The notes beneath the pieces are model-generated. The model was not told where the DNA came from. It ran no database searches and was given only the letters and a program-made list of their open reading frames with translations. From Nioella ostreopsis (GTDB taxonomy: Bacteria; Pseudomonadota; Alphaproteobacteria; Rhodobacterales; Rhodobacteraceae), in contig NZ_RCIQ01000004.1 in assembly GCF_004000255.1 (NCBI RefSeq), positions 214,836 through 278,835 of the forward strand: 64,000 nt of DNA. The letters run 5' to 3'. This document shows positions 36,120 to 44,610 of this stretch, in pieces; position 1 is the stretch's first letter; every line of letters starts with the position of its first letter. Made by a program: the position numbers and the translations under genes.

Positions 36120-37492
36120 TTTAGGCTTTCCGCATAGAGTGCAGCCACCGCGCAAGAGGCCAGCCGCGCCTTGTCGTCATCGGCGCGGCTGTTCAGGATC
36201 ACCGGCACCTGCGCCCCCATCACCACGCCCGCAGCTTCGGCATGGGCAAGGAAGCTCAGTTCCTTGGCAATCATGTTGCCCGCTTCCATGTTGGGGGCCA
36301 GCAGGATGTCGGCATGGCCCGCCACCAGCCCGGTGATGCCCTTGGTGCGCGCCGCCTCAAGGTTAATGGCGTTGTCCATGGCAAGCGGCCCGTCGACCAG
36401 CCCGCCGGTGATCTGGCCCCGGTCGGCCATTTTCGACAGTACGGCCGCATCCAGCGTCGAGGGGATCGAGGGCGTCACTGTTTCCACCGCCGACAGCACC
36501 CCCACCTTGGGCTGTGCAATGCCAAGCGACAGGGCAAGATCAATCGCGTTCTGGCAGATCGACACCTTGCAATCGAGATCGGGCGCGATGTTGATCGCCG
36601 CATCGGTCACGAACAGAAGATGATCGAGCCCCGGCACATCCATCACGAAGACATGGCTGAGGCGGCGATTGGTGCGCAGGCCGCCTTCTTTCTTCAGGAT
36701 CGCATGGAGCAACTGATCGGTATGCAGATGCCCCTTCATCAGCGCCTTGGCCCGGCCCTCATGGATCAACGCCACGGCACGCAAGGCGGCGGCCCGGTTG
36801 TCGGGCACGTCGATGATCTCGATCCCCGTCAGATCCGCGCCCAGTTCTTCCGCCGCAACGGCGATTTTCCTGGCGCAGCCCACAAGGATCGGGTCGATCA
36901 GTGTATGGCCCCGCGCCAGAAGCGCCCCGTTCAGCGCATCGGGCTTTTCCGGGGCCACAACGGCGGTGGCCAGAGCGGGCAGAGGGGCGGCCAGTTCCAG
37001 CAGCCGGTCGAAATGCTGGTGTCGCTGCACCGTGAGCGCGGGCACGTCCATGTCATCGAAGCTCATCGGGCGGTCCGGCGCAACGACTTCGGCCGTGCCC
37101 TCGCAGATGCGCAAGCCGTCATCGCGTTCCACCCATGTCTCGAAACACACGACATTGCCCGGCAGCTTTTCCGCCACCCGCACTTTGGCCACCAGCGTCT
37201 CGCCCGCGTGGGCGCGGTCGAGAAAGGTCAGGGTCTGGCGTTTGTACAGCGTCCCCGGCCCCGGCAGCTGGTTGCCCAGAACGGAGGAGATCAACGCCCC
37301 CACCCACATGCCCGGCGCAATCGCCTCGGGCCGTCCGTCGCCATCGCCATCCTCTCGCGGCAGATGCATCGGGTTATGATTGCCGCTGGAATTGGCGAAG
37401 ACGTAGAGATCATCGGCGGTGACCAGCCGAGGGGAGGCAGCCTCCATTCCCACCTTGAGCGACTCGTAAGGGGTGTTGGAGAGCGTGGTCAT
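36116..37492 (-). CDS. MaoC-phosphate acyltransferase fusion (enoyl-CoA hydratase plus Pta/Ptb)
   Basis: A 458-residue fusion. Residues 1-145 are a MaoC hotdog domain with the hydratase motif ANSSGNHNPMH (active Asn/His region) and GMWVGALISSVLG. Residues about 165-458 are a phosphate acetyl/butyryl-transferase domain (VVAPEKPDALNGALLA, then GHADILLAPNMEAGN and GVVMGAQVPVILNSRAD). The product is annotated in alphaproteobacteria as bifunctional enoyl-CoA hydratase/phosphate acetyltransferase. With the coupled acetate kinase it would convert acyl-CoA to acyl phosphate to acid plus ATP. The ATG at 37492 begins the MaoC domain; a longer frame has no family match. Confidence 0.93.
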   Translation of the reverse strand: MTTLSNTPYESLKVGMEAASPRLVTADDLYVFANSSGNHNPMHLPREDGDGDGRPEAIAPGMWVGALISSVLGNQLPGPGTLYKRQTLTFLDRAHAGETLVAKVRVAEKLPGNVVCFETWVERDDGLRICEGTAEVVAPDRPMSFDDMDVPALTVQRHQHFDRLLELAAPLPALATAVVAPEKPDALNGALLARGHTLIDPILVGCARKIAVAAEELGADLTGIEIIDVPDNRAAALRAVALIHEGRAKALMKGHLHTDQLLHAILKKEGGLRTNRRLSHVFVMDVPGLDHLLFVTDAAINIAPDLDCKVSICQNAIDLALSLGIAQPKVGVLSAVETVTPSIPSTLDAAVLSKMADRGQITGGLVDGPLAMDNAINLEAARTKGITGLVAGHADILLAPNMEAGNMIAKELSFLAHAEAAGVVMGAQVPVILNSRADDDKARLASCAVAALYAESLK

Positions 37493-37607
37493 GGGGCTGA
37501 CCTCCGGGCAGAAGCGCACACGAGGAGGGGAGCCTCGCGACTCAGGCGCATGGTGACGATATGGCGGCCATGAAACAGGATCATGACGCAAGGCGACAGG
37601 GCCAGAC

Positions 37608-38372
37608 TCATGCCCCCACTGGGGCCAGTTTGACGCCTTCCGCCTCCAGCCCCGCACGCACCGCACGGGCAATTTGCAGTGCGGTCTCATTGTCGCCATG
37701 CAGGCAGATCGTGTCGACGCGCGACGGGATCACCTTGCCCGATTCCGCGATGATCGCGCCCGCCTTGACCATCTCGACCATGCGTTTCGCGGCCCGGTCC
37801 GCGTCATGGATCACCGCGCCGGGCAGGCTGCGGTCAACGAGCGTCGCGTCGTCGTTATAGGCCCGGTCGGCAAAGATCTCGCCCGCGTAGTTGGCCCCGA
37901 GTGCCTTCACAGCCGGTTCCTGCGCGGTCGAGGCCAGAACGAAGATGATCACATCGGGATCGACCGACAGCGCCGCCTCATAGCAGGCGCGCGCCATCTC
38001 CTCATCCTCGGAGCACATATTGCTGAGCGCCCCGTGCAGCTTGAAATGCCGCACCTCGGCCCCAAGCGCCTTTGCCATACCCCGGATCGCCCCGAACTGA
38101 TAGCGGATCGCATTTTGCAGGTCTTCGCGCCCCATATGCATGCGGCGGCGGCCAAAGCCCTGCAGGTCGGGAAAGCCCGGATGCGCGCCGATGCCGACGC
38201 CGTTGGCCTGTGCCACCTTGATCGTCTCGGCCATCACGCTCGGGTCACCCGCATGGAACCCGCAAGCCACATTGGCCGAGGTCACGACCTTCAGCACCTC
38301 GGCATCATTGCCCATGGGCCAGGGGCCAAAGCTTTCGCCCATATCGGCGTTCAGATCGACGCGGATGGTCAT
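37608..38372 (-). CDS. pxpA: 5-oxoprolinase subunit A (LamB/YcsF)
   Basis: A 254-residue LamB/YcsF protein. The start IRVDLNADMGESFGPWPMG and SANVACGFHAGDPSVM are the family's metal and substrate blocks; GVGIGAHPGFPDLQGFGRR follows. With PxpB and PxpC it forms the ATP-dependent 5-oxoprolinase that opens pyroglutamate, a spontaneous glutamine damage product, to glutamate. It is the last gene of pxpB-pxpC-pxpA, 3 bp after pxpC, and lies 115 bp before the MaoC-Pta gene. Confidence 0.94.
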   Translation of the reverse strand: MTIRVDLNADMGESFGPWPMGNDAEVLKVVTSANVACGFHAGDPSVMAETIKVAQANGVGIGAHPGFPDLQGFGRRRMHMGREDLQNAIRYQFGAIRGMAKALGAEVRHFKLHGALSNMCSEDEEMARACYEAALSVDPDVIIFVLASTAQEPAVKALGANYAGEIFADRAYNDDATLVDRSLPGAVIHDADRAAKRMVEMVKAGAIIAESGKVIPSRVDTICLHGDNETALQIARAVRAGLEAEGVKLAPVGA

Positions 38373-38375
38373 GGC

Positions 38376-39404
38376 TCAGATCTCCTCTTCATGGGCATCA
38401 TGATGGGCGGAAATCACGCCGCCCACCAGCTGATAGGATAACAGGTCGGAAATGTCACCGGGGTGGCGCACCCGGGGCTGCACGCGGGAAGGAAGCGATT
38501 TCAGGTGTTTAACAAGCGACGTTCGCGCGGACAGCGCAACGTCCAGCGTCACGAACCGAAAGCGGATCGGGCTGCCCGGTGCCGCTTGCGCGACCTTGGT
38601 CAGATCGGCGCTGATCACGGTCGCGATGCGGGGATAGCCCCCCATGGACTGGCATTCATTGAGCAGCACGAAAGGCGAGCCGTCACCGATCACCTGCACA
38701 TCGCCGGGCACGATGATCTCCGACAGGATCGCCAGATGCGCATCCGAGGAAAAGCCCGGGCCCTCATGGCCCATTCGCGCTCCCATGCGGCTGGCGCGGG
38801 CATCCTTTTGAAAGGCCGTGGTTTCCAGACGGGCGAGCGTATCGGTGTCGAATTGATCGGTCTGCACCGAGGGGAGGATACGGATTTCGCCGCCCGAAAA
38901 GCGATCATCGGCGGCAATCATCATACCCCCCGCATCGGGTGCAGGACGACAGGTCAGCCGGTCGCCTGCCTGCAAACGCCCGCCGATCCCGCCAGAGATA
39001 TGGGCGGACCGCGCACCGAGGATCTCTGCCGCGTCTAGCCCCGCAATGCTGAGATAGCCATAGCTGCCCTTAAGCGCCCCACCGATTTTCAGCGTCGCGC
39101 CACGCGGCAACACATGGCTGCCAGACCAGTGAAGGCGCACCCCCTCGATCTCCGCCGTCATCGGCGCGCCAGTCAGGGCGATCAGCAGATCCGCACCCTC
39201 GGCGCGGAAGGTGCCCCCTGCCCCGGCCATCTCGATGGCCAGCGCCCGGTCCGGATCAGACCGCAAGAGCGCCGCCCCTTCTGCCAGCGCCTGCGGATCC
39301 ATCGCACCGCCGCGCGACAATCCCTTGGACAGAAGCCCCGGCCGGCCCGCATCCTGCAGGGACAGCCCCGGCCCGGCGGACAGGATCTGTAGCGCCGCGC
39401 TCAT
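38376..39404 (-). CDS. pxpC: 5-oxoprolinase subunit C
   Basis: A 342-residue protein of the KipA/biotin-dependent carboxylase-like family. Blocks: LQILSAGPGLSLQDAGRPGLL, GLSRGGAMDPQALAEGAALL and LLNECQSMGGYPRIATVI. It is the larger half of the split KipI/KipA-type unit. The start overlaps the pxpB stop (ATGA). The adjoining pxpB and pxpA genes make the 5-oxoprolinase role much more likely than the sporulation-kinase inhibitor role known in Bacillus. Confidence 0.93.
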   Translation of the reverse strand: MSAALQILSAGPGLSLQDAGRPGLLSKGLSRGGAMDPQALAEGAALLRSDPDRALAIEMAGAGGTFRAEGADLLIALTGAPMTAEIEGVRLHWSGSHVLPRGATLKIGGALKGSYGYLSIAGLDAAEILGARSAHISGGIGGRLQAGDRLTCRPAPDAGGMMIAADDRFSGGEIRILPSVQTDQFDTDTLARLETTAFQKDARASRMGARMGHEGPGFSSDAHLAILSEIIVPGDVQVIGDGSPFVLLNECQSMGGYPRIATVISADLTKVAQAAPGSPIRFRFVTLDVALSARTSLVKHLKSLPSRVQPRVRHPGDISDLLSYQLVGGVISAHHDAHEEEI

Positions 39405-40156
39405 GGCAGGGCCTCGCAACTTGCCATCATCCGACCGGCTTCCACCCCGGCCCAGGCATCCTCGAAGGCCGAAGCCGTGACCGGCTGAAACAGGATCTCG
39501 TCGCCCGCGGTCAGGGGAAAGGGCTGCTCCGCCTGCTGGCCGAACACGTCAATCGCCGCCCGCCCGATCCAGCGCCACCCGGTCTGGGTGCCGACGGGGA
39601 ACAGAACCAACTGGCGGATCGCCAAGGCCAGACCGCCTGCCGGCACATGCGGATTCAATTCTGTTTTCCGAGGAATATCAAACATCTCCGGCAATTGGCC
39701 CAGATAGGGCATCCCCGGTGAGAATCCGATGGTCAGCACCCGAACCGGTGTCTGGGCAATCTGCGCGACCGCATCATCCGGCGACAGCCCGGCCATGCTG
39801 GCCGCCTCTTCCAGTTGTGGGCCATGATCCCCCCCGAACACAGTGGGCACGCGCCACAGCTTGCGTCCATGAGGCAAGGGCACGCCATACCAGTCACTGC
39901 TTTTCAGCAGGTCGCTCAGAGCGGTTTCGAGCGCGTCATGGCTCAGCCGGACCGGGTCGAACCGAAGGAACACCGATTTCAGCGACGTGGCGCTTTCCTC
40001 GACACCGTCCCACGCGGCGGCCTCGACGGCCGCCCGGAACGCCAGCGTCGCGGCATTGACGGCCATCGACAGGCGATCACCGAATTCGACCAGAAGGCCC
40101 GCCTCGCCCATCCGGTGGAGCCGGGGAAACCCGCTTTGTTGTTCTTTGCCACCCAT
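39401..40156 (-). CDS. pxpB: 5-oxoprolinase subunit B
   Basis: A 251-residue KipI-like cyclophilin-fold protein. Blocks: GEAGLLVEFGDRLS, SLKSVFLRFDP and the diagnostic TIGFSPGMPYLGQLPE with later VGTQTGWRWIGR. It forms the small half of the KipI/KipA unit of ATP-dependent 5-oxoprolinase. The ATG at 40156 has GAGGGA at a suitable distance; the one 18 bp upstream has none. It is the first gene of the operon, about 160 bp left of tRNA-Thr. Confidence 0.93.
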   Translation of the reverse strand: MGGKEQQSGFPRLHRMGEAGLLVEFGDRLSMAVNAATLAFRAAVEAAAWDGVEESATSLKSVFLRFDPVRLSHDALETALSDLLKSSDWYGVPLPHGRKLWRVPTVFGGDHGPQLEEAASMAGLSPDDAVAQIAQTPVRVLTIGFSPGMPYLGQLPEMFDIPRKTELNPHVPAGGLALAIRQLVLFPVGTQTGWRWIGRAAIDVFGQQAEQPFPLTAGDEILFQPVTASAFEDAWAGVEAGRMMASCEALP

Positions 40157-40313
40157 GGCTTGACTGTCCCTCATGGTCCGCGGCCATGGTGCGGCCCCTG
40201 CGGAGTGGTTGCAAGGCCCGGACGAGTGATTTTCCTGCGCCGCTGCACCCGGCCATCGGTCAGACGCATTCGCTCTTGTATCCGGCCCTGCAATTTCATA
40301 TCGAGTGCCCCGT

Positions 40314-40389
40314 GCCGGTCTAGCTCAGCTGGTAGAGCGTCTGATTTGTAATCAGGGGGTCGGGGGTTCGAGTCCCTCGACCGGCACCA
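40314..40389 (+). tRNA. tRNA-Thr (anticodon TGT)
   Basis: A full cloverleaf: acceptor arms GCCGGTC and GACCGGC, D-arm GCTC-AGCTGGTA-GAGC, anticodon stem TCTGA/TCAGG around the loop TTTGTAA (anticodon TGT, reads ACA), T-arm GGGGG-TTCGAGT-CCCTC, discriminator A and an encoded CCA. It stands alone between core genes and rearranged accessory DNA, a usual spot for tyrosine-integrase insertion. Confidence 0.97.
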
Positions 40390-40502
40390 TAAAATCCCAG
40401 AATATTGTTTGTTTCCAATTTTCTACTCAGAATTATAGAAAATCCAATCATTCAGCTGTTCACCTTGTGACATTTCCAAACCGGGAGACACCCGTCGCCA
40501 GA

Positions 40503-40897
40503 CTATGGCGTCTCCTGAATCACATCATCGAAGCTTGCCGACGCTGAACGAAGATTTTCTATGATCTCTTCAGCTAGCACCTCCGGTTCCGGCAAGGTGT
40601 CGAGATCCGTCATGGACGCATCTCGAAGCCAGACAGATCGAGGCTCGCCTTGTCGCGCGCAAGCAGCTCTTCCCGGTCAAAGGCACGCCACCGCCCATCT
40701 GGCGTCATTTCGATCCATCTCGATCTGCGCTCAAAGCGGTTTTCGGGATTGGAGCAAGACAGGAAGTTTTCGAGATGGGCGAAGGTAAGGCGCTTCTGCT
40801 TCAACGTGTGATGCACGTTCGTCCGGTAGTCGTCGCACCAGACATCGGAGGTCTGCGGATCGGGGCTGGCGGCGCGGTTGTCGAAGAAGATCACATG
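40503..40897 (-). pseudogene. 3' fragment of a type I restriction-modification methylase (HsdM), frameshifted
   Basis: Read leftwards from about 40897, the frame gives AHVIFFDNRAAS, DVWCDDYRTNVHHTLKQKRL, NPENRFERRSRW, DGRWRAFDREELLARDKASL, which is the C-terminal part of N-6 adenine DNA methylases (HsdM). At about 40630 one base is missing after DLS. In the shifted frame the family tail continues (RDASMTDLDTLPEPEVLAEE, then a stop at 40503). The catalytic NPPF part and the rest of the gene are absent, and no hsdS or hsdR is present. The fragment lies 113 bp past tRNA-Thr and is joined upstream to a piece of a GNAT gene. It is a dead relic, not a working system. Confidence 0.75.
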
Positions 40898-41145
40898 CGC
40901 ATTTCCACAATCGAAAACGATCCGAGCCAGTTGCTCGTCGTAACAGAGCGTAACGGGGAGATCGTCGGAACACTGCAACTCAGCTTCCTGCATGGCCTCG
41001 TACGAAAGGCCGCGCGGTATGCCACTGGCAGAGGCGCGCGCAGATCCTCGCGCAGTTCACCCAGCGGATCGTCTGCCAGCAGACCGACGATCTCGAACAG
41101 ATCGGTCTCAAACGCCTGGCGAAAGGTCAGCGGTTCTTCGGTCAC
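40898..41145. pseudogene. GNAT acetyltransferase relic broken by an internal inversion
   Basis: On the minus strand from 41145, TFRQAFETDLFEIVGLLADD and LPVAYRAAF match the N-terminal helix and early region of a GNAT acetyltransferase; the match stops at about 41004. The expected next segment is found on the other strand: plus-strand 40898-41000 reads STIENDPSQLLVVTERNGEI and VGTLQLSFLHGL, the usual continuation. A piece of about 100 bp has therefore been flipped. The acetyl-CoA-binding C-terminal half is missing and the HsdM fragment follows instead. The relic sits 58 bp after the DUF1772 gene, probably as the former last gene of that operon. Confidence 0.7.
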
Positions 41146-41203
41146 GGCCGTCTCCTTCGAAACCTGCGGCGGGACCGGGGAGACCGACCCCGCCCGAACC
41201 CGG

Positions 41204-41701
41204 TCACACCTGTCCGGCGACTATGACGGTCGCACCAAGGTAGCCGATCGCGGCAGCCAGCGCGGCGACCCAGCGTAGATGGTTCCAGCGGGTCCAGTCG
41301 CGCGTGTAGGTGGTCCAATAGGCACGTGCGTCAGCGCTCCGGTGCTGCATGCGGTCGAGGCGCTGGTTCATAGGCACGTTCTTGCGGGCGGTGATCGCCA
41401 TGACGCCGACGATGTAAGACCCGGCAGCACCAACAAGCCAAAGCGCCACGTCAAGTCCCACAAGGAAGATACCGGCGACGGCGAGCAGGATCGAGACAAT
41501 GGTCAGCCCGATGAGGAGCGTCATGAACAGCGACCGATAGACCTCACGGTTGATTATCTGCATCGCTTCGATCCCGGCTGCGGGCTCGGCGCGGGCAAGC
41601 GCGCGCATCACGAAATCGGAAAAGGTGAGAAACACCCCGGCGACGAGGCCTGTGGCCAGCGTTGCGGCAATGAGGCTGATTTCAAAGAGTTGTTCGATCA
41701 T
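41204..41701 (-). CDS. DUF1772 (anthrone-oxygenase-like) membrane protein
   Basis: A 165-residue protein with four predicted helices: an N-terminal pair (LIAATLATGLVAGVFLTFSD, about residues 10-30, and one near 55-80), one near 85-105 and one near the C-terminus. The polar motif between the last helices (NVPMNQRLDRM, then YWTTYTRDWTRWNHLR) is diagnostic for DUF1772. Relatives include fungal anthrone oxygenases, but no activity is established for the bacterial ones. It is the last intact gene of a leftward set AraC regulator, NmrA reductase, DUF4345 protein, DUF1772 protein. Confidence 0.88.
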   Translation of the reverse strand: MIEQLFEISLIAATLATGLVAGVFLTFSDFVMRALARAEPAAGIEAMQIINREVYRSLFMTLLIGLTIVSILLAVAGIFLVGLDVALWLVGAAGSYIVGVMAITARKNVPMNQRLDRMQHRSADARAYWTTYTRDWTRWNHLRWVAALAAAIGYLGATVIVAGQV

Positions 41702-41777
41702 GGGTCTGTCTCCTCGTGGAGTATTGGGTTGGAATTGGCGGCAGCGCGGAGAGGCGGGCCACGCCGCCGTGGCAGGT

Positions 41778-42206
41778 TCAGCGCGCAGGTTTCGCGGTGG
41801 AAAAGCCGGGCGTCGGCAGCCGGAGGCGGCGACGAAAGGCTGCGAGGCAGAGCACGGCGATGACCAGTTCGACGACGAGAGCGGCGATTATGCTGCCCGA
41901 CGGCATCCCGTCCATCGCGAGCCCGACCAGCCGCCCAGCCGGGAAAGCGATGAAGACGGTCAGGGCCGCCGCCATGCCAATCGGCAGGAGCGCGTGCCGC
42001 CAGATGCCGAGCAGCATCAGCAGGCCGAAACTCGCGAGACCGGCCCCGGGGGCGCGCAATTCGCTCAGCAGGCTGGCGTCTTCGCCGAGCGTGATGCCGT
42101 AGCTGGTATAGAAGGCGTGCGGCGCGAACAGGATGAAAGCGCCGATGATGAGCGCGGTAAGGCCGGAAAGGCCGAGCGCGATCTTCTCGAACGTGGTGGA
42201 TCTCAT
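41778..42206 (-). CDS. DUF4345 membrane protein
   Basis: A 142-residue protein with four hydrophobic helices. It begins MRSTTFEKIALGLSGLTALI, then FAPHAFYTSYGITLG, ELRAPGAGLASFGLLML and VFIAFPAGRLVGLAMDGMP, which together are the DUF4345 pattern. The function is not known. I use the ATG at 42206, with GGGA 9 nt upstream; an upstream in-frame ATG overlaps the preceding gene. It lies between the NmrA-like gene (26 bp) and the DUF1772 gene (76 bp). Confidence 0.88.
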   Translation of the reverse strand: MRSTTFEKIALGLSGLTALIIGAFILFAPHAFYTSYGITLGEDASLLSELRAPGAGLASFGLLMLLGIWRHALLPIGMAAALTVFIAFPAGRLVGLAMDGMPSGSIIAALVVELVIAVLCLAAFRRRLRLPTPGFSTAKPAR

Positions 42207-42232
42207 GTCAAATTCCCTTTCAATGGGTGATG

Positions 42233-43060
42233 TCAGGCGGCGCGTTTCCAAGCGCCAGTTCGGGCTGCCGCACGGGCGAAATCGGCAAAGTCGCGGGGCG
42301 GCCGCCCGAGCGCGCGCATCACGCCGTCCGTGGTGTGGGCATTGCGTCCGTCCAGTGTCTCGCGTGCGATGGCAGTGAACACGTCGGCCACGAAGGCACC
42401 GCCAGCCTCGGAAATGGTCGCATGGAATTCGTCGAAGCTGATGGGGATATGCCGGATCTCGCGCCCGGTGGCTTGCGAGAGGTCTGCTGCCATGTCTGCG
42501 AAGGACATCAGCCGCGGGCCTGTCAGCTCGTAGAGCTCGCCTTTGTGGCCCTCTTCGGTCAGCGCCGCGACCGCGACATCGGCAATGTCATCGATATCGA
42601 TGATAGGCTCGGCGACATCGCCGCCGGGCATCGGAAGGATGCCGGCCAGAACGGGATCGCGCAGATAGCCTTCAGAGAAGTTCTGTGCGAACCACGCGGC
42701 CCGGACGATGGTGAAGTCGACGCCGGAATTGCGCACAACCTCTTCGCCCAGCCGCGCATGATGTTCGCCGCGCCCGGACAGCAGCACGAGGTGCTCGACA
42801 TCCATGTCGCGCGCAGTCTCGCAAAGGGATTCGAGTTTTTCCACGGCCCCGGGGAACGCCAGGTCAGGGAAGTAGGTGACATAGGCCGCACGTGCCCCGC
42901 GCAGGGCTGGCGCCCAAGTCTGGGGGGCCTCCCAATCGAAGGGCGTTATGGAGCTTCGCGAGCCGCTCCGCACAGGCAGGCCAAGCGCTTCGAGGCGGCT
43001 GGCGACGCGGCGGCCGGTCTTTCCGGTTGCGCCAATGACGAGGGTCGGTTGATCTTTCAT
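42233..43060 (-). CDS. NmrA/SDR-type NAD(P)-binding protein
   Basis: A 275-residue atypical short-chain reductase. The N-terminal loop TLVIGATGKTGRRVASRLEA is the GxxGxxG dinucleotide site; PVRSGSRSS follows the second strand, consistent with NADP preference. VLLSGRGEHHA replaces the Tyr-x3-Lys catalytic pair of classical SDRs, as in NmrA and quinone-sensing QorB-like proteins. It may reduce a quinone or act as a redox sensor. The upstream AraC-family gene on the same strand, 108 bp away, is a candidate regulator. Confidence 0.88.
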   Translation of the reverse strand: MKDQPTLVIGATGKTGRRVASRLEALGLPVRSGSRSSITPFDWEAPQTWAPALRGARAAYVTYFPDLAFPGAVEKLESLCETARDMDVEHLVLLSGRGEHHARLGEEVVRNSGVDFTIVRAAWFAQNFSEGYLRDPVLAGILPMPGGDVAEPIIDIDDIADVAVAALTEEGHKGELYELTGPRLMSFADMAADLSQATGREIRHIPISFDEFHATISEAGGAFVADVFTAIARETLDGRNAHTTDGVMRALGRPPRDFADFARAAARTGAWKRAA

Positions 43061-43168
43061 GGGGTATCTCCCTGACTTCGGTTTCGGTAGCCAAGGGATA
43101 CAAGCGTGGGTGCCGCGTGGTATTGACCGGCTTTGCCAGCCTTTTGACCGACCTCGCCAATGCGCCCG

Positions 43169-44182
43169 TCAGCGGCGCACAGTATGTTTACGGTAGGCCG
43201 CGGGCGTCATACCCACCCAGCGCTTGAACGCGCGGGTAAAGGCGCTCTGCTCGGAGAAACCGGTGAGGAACGCGATTTCGGCTAGTGAATGGCTCTCGTC
43301 GCGCAAGAGCCCCTCGGCAAGGTCGCGGCGGGTGTCTTCGGTGAGGCTCTGAAAGGTCGCTCCGTGTTCGGAGAGGCGCCGGTGGAAGGATCTTGCACTG
43401 AGCCCGAGGCTGCGGGCAATATCAGTCATCTTCGGCGCCCCCCCGCTGAGGGCCTGGGCGATTGCGGCTTTCGCCTGTGTGACAAGCGCGGGCTCCCGGA
43501 TGATCTCGGACAGTTCCGCGTCAAGATGCGTGGCGAGGTATTGCGAGATCCCCTCGTCCCCAAGGATGTTGGGCCGCGCCAGCGTCTCATCGGCATAGAG
43601 GATCGCGTCGAGTTCCGCTCCGAAGCGTACCGGACAGCCGAACCAGTCCTCGTGCGCGGCGACCCTGCGCGGCGCGGGATGCCGGACCAGCACTTCCACG
43701 GGCACAAGCGGCACCGGGCAAACCTGCCTTGCAAGGGACACGGCGCTGGCCAGCGTGGCCTCGTTCGACAGCCGCATCCCGAGGCGTCGCTCGCCCTCTC
43801 GGTGCAGGATGAAAAGCGTGCCCCCGTTCGCTGGTCGCAGTTCGTATTCGACAACGCTGGTCCAAAGTCGCGCATAGCGTTCGATCCGCGCGTAGGACGC
43901 CCCGAGCGTCGTCGCCGCCTTGAAGGCCAGCCCGAGCGCGCCGTATTCGTCGAGCCGCATGGACGCGCCCGTGCGCACCGGCAGGTCGGTCGCATCTATC
44001 TGCTCAGCGATTTTTTCGAGCATGTCGTAGTAGCTCTCGGCCGGGATCATCTGCCCGGTATCCCAGGGGGCTTCGGGGGCGATCCCAACGCTTTGCAGCA
44101 GCGTCGCAGCATCGATCCCGCCACCCGCCACGGCGACCACCTTGCGCGCGAAGAGCGATGTGACATAGTCCATGCCAAGCAT
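43169..44182 (-). CDS. AraC-family transcriptional regulator
   Basis: A 337-residue regulator. The N-terminal about 200 residues are the Arabinose_bd-type ligand domain of the OruR/ArgR-like branch (LDEYGALGLAFKAATTLGAS, ERYARLWTSVVEYEL). The C-terminus has two helix-turn-helix units: MTDIARSLGLSARSFHRRL and SLAEIAFLTGFSEQSAFTRA, then FKRWVGMTPAAYR. The ATG at 44182 or 44173 starts the domain; the frame runs on to 44353 but the extra part is not family-like. It precedes and may control the NmrA-DUF4345-DUF1772 genes. Confidence 0.9.
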   Translation of the reverse strand: MLGMDYVTSLFARKVVAVAGGGIDAATLLQSVGIAPEAPWDTGQMIPAESYYDMLEKIAEQIDATDLPVRTGASMRLDEYGALGLAFKAATTLGASYARIERYARLWTSVVEYELRPANGGTLFILHREGERRLGMRLSNEATLASAVSLARQVCPVPLVPVEVLVRHPAPRRVAAHEDWFGCPVRFGAELDAILYADETLARPNILGDEGISQYLATHLDAELSEIIREPALVTQAKAAIAQALSGGAPKMTDIARSLGLSARSFHRRLSEHGATFQSLTEDTRRDLAEGLLRDESHSLAEIAFLTGFSEQSAFTRAFKRWVGMTPAAYRKHTVRR

Positions 44183-44610
44183 TCTACGATGCGCGCGACG
44201 AACCGCCAAGCTTGCGGCAGATCCGGATGCGCGGCTAACTGGATGATCTTGTATAACCTTCCATCCAGCCTGCAAATGCTGCGAAGGACTGCTTTCGCCC
44301 GATCCGCGGGATGCCGACGACGGCTCTGACCTGACCTTCATCAAGAAGTCCATTGCCGCGGCGCGGATGCCCTGAAGCGGTCCTCAGGGAAAGGATAGTG
44401 GCCACAAACAAATCACTCTCTCTTCCGTGTCGCCACCGATCCGGCCAGCAGGCCGCCCTCGTTATTAAGGTCGGCTCCGCTCAAGGAACGCATTGTCTTG
44501 GAGACAAGTCATCGACCTTGGAGAAGGCGGACATGGGTTGATGCCTTCAGTTCCGAGAAGGACCCGCGGCGTGTAGAGCCGCGCGCAGAACGGCAGCCCG
44601 ACCGCCTGCG
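44183..44610. other. Intergenic region, nothing recognisable
   Basis: About 430 bp between the DUF4386 gene and the AraC-type regulator, both leftward. It should hold the regulator's promoter and the DUF4386 terminator. No hairpin with a T-run, no RNA gene and no credible small protein were seen. Confidence 0.45.

Noticed and set aside
40775..41278. A 167-codon plus-strand frame reading like a GNAT protein in its middle
   Set aside because: Only about 35 codons (40898-41000) are GNAT-like; the rest is antisense of other relics. It is explained as an inverted piece of a minus-strand gene.
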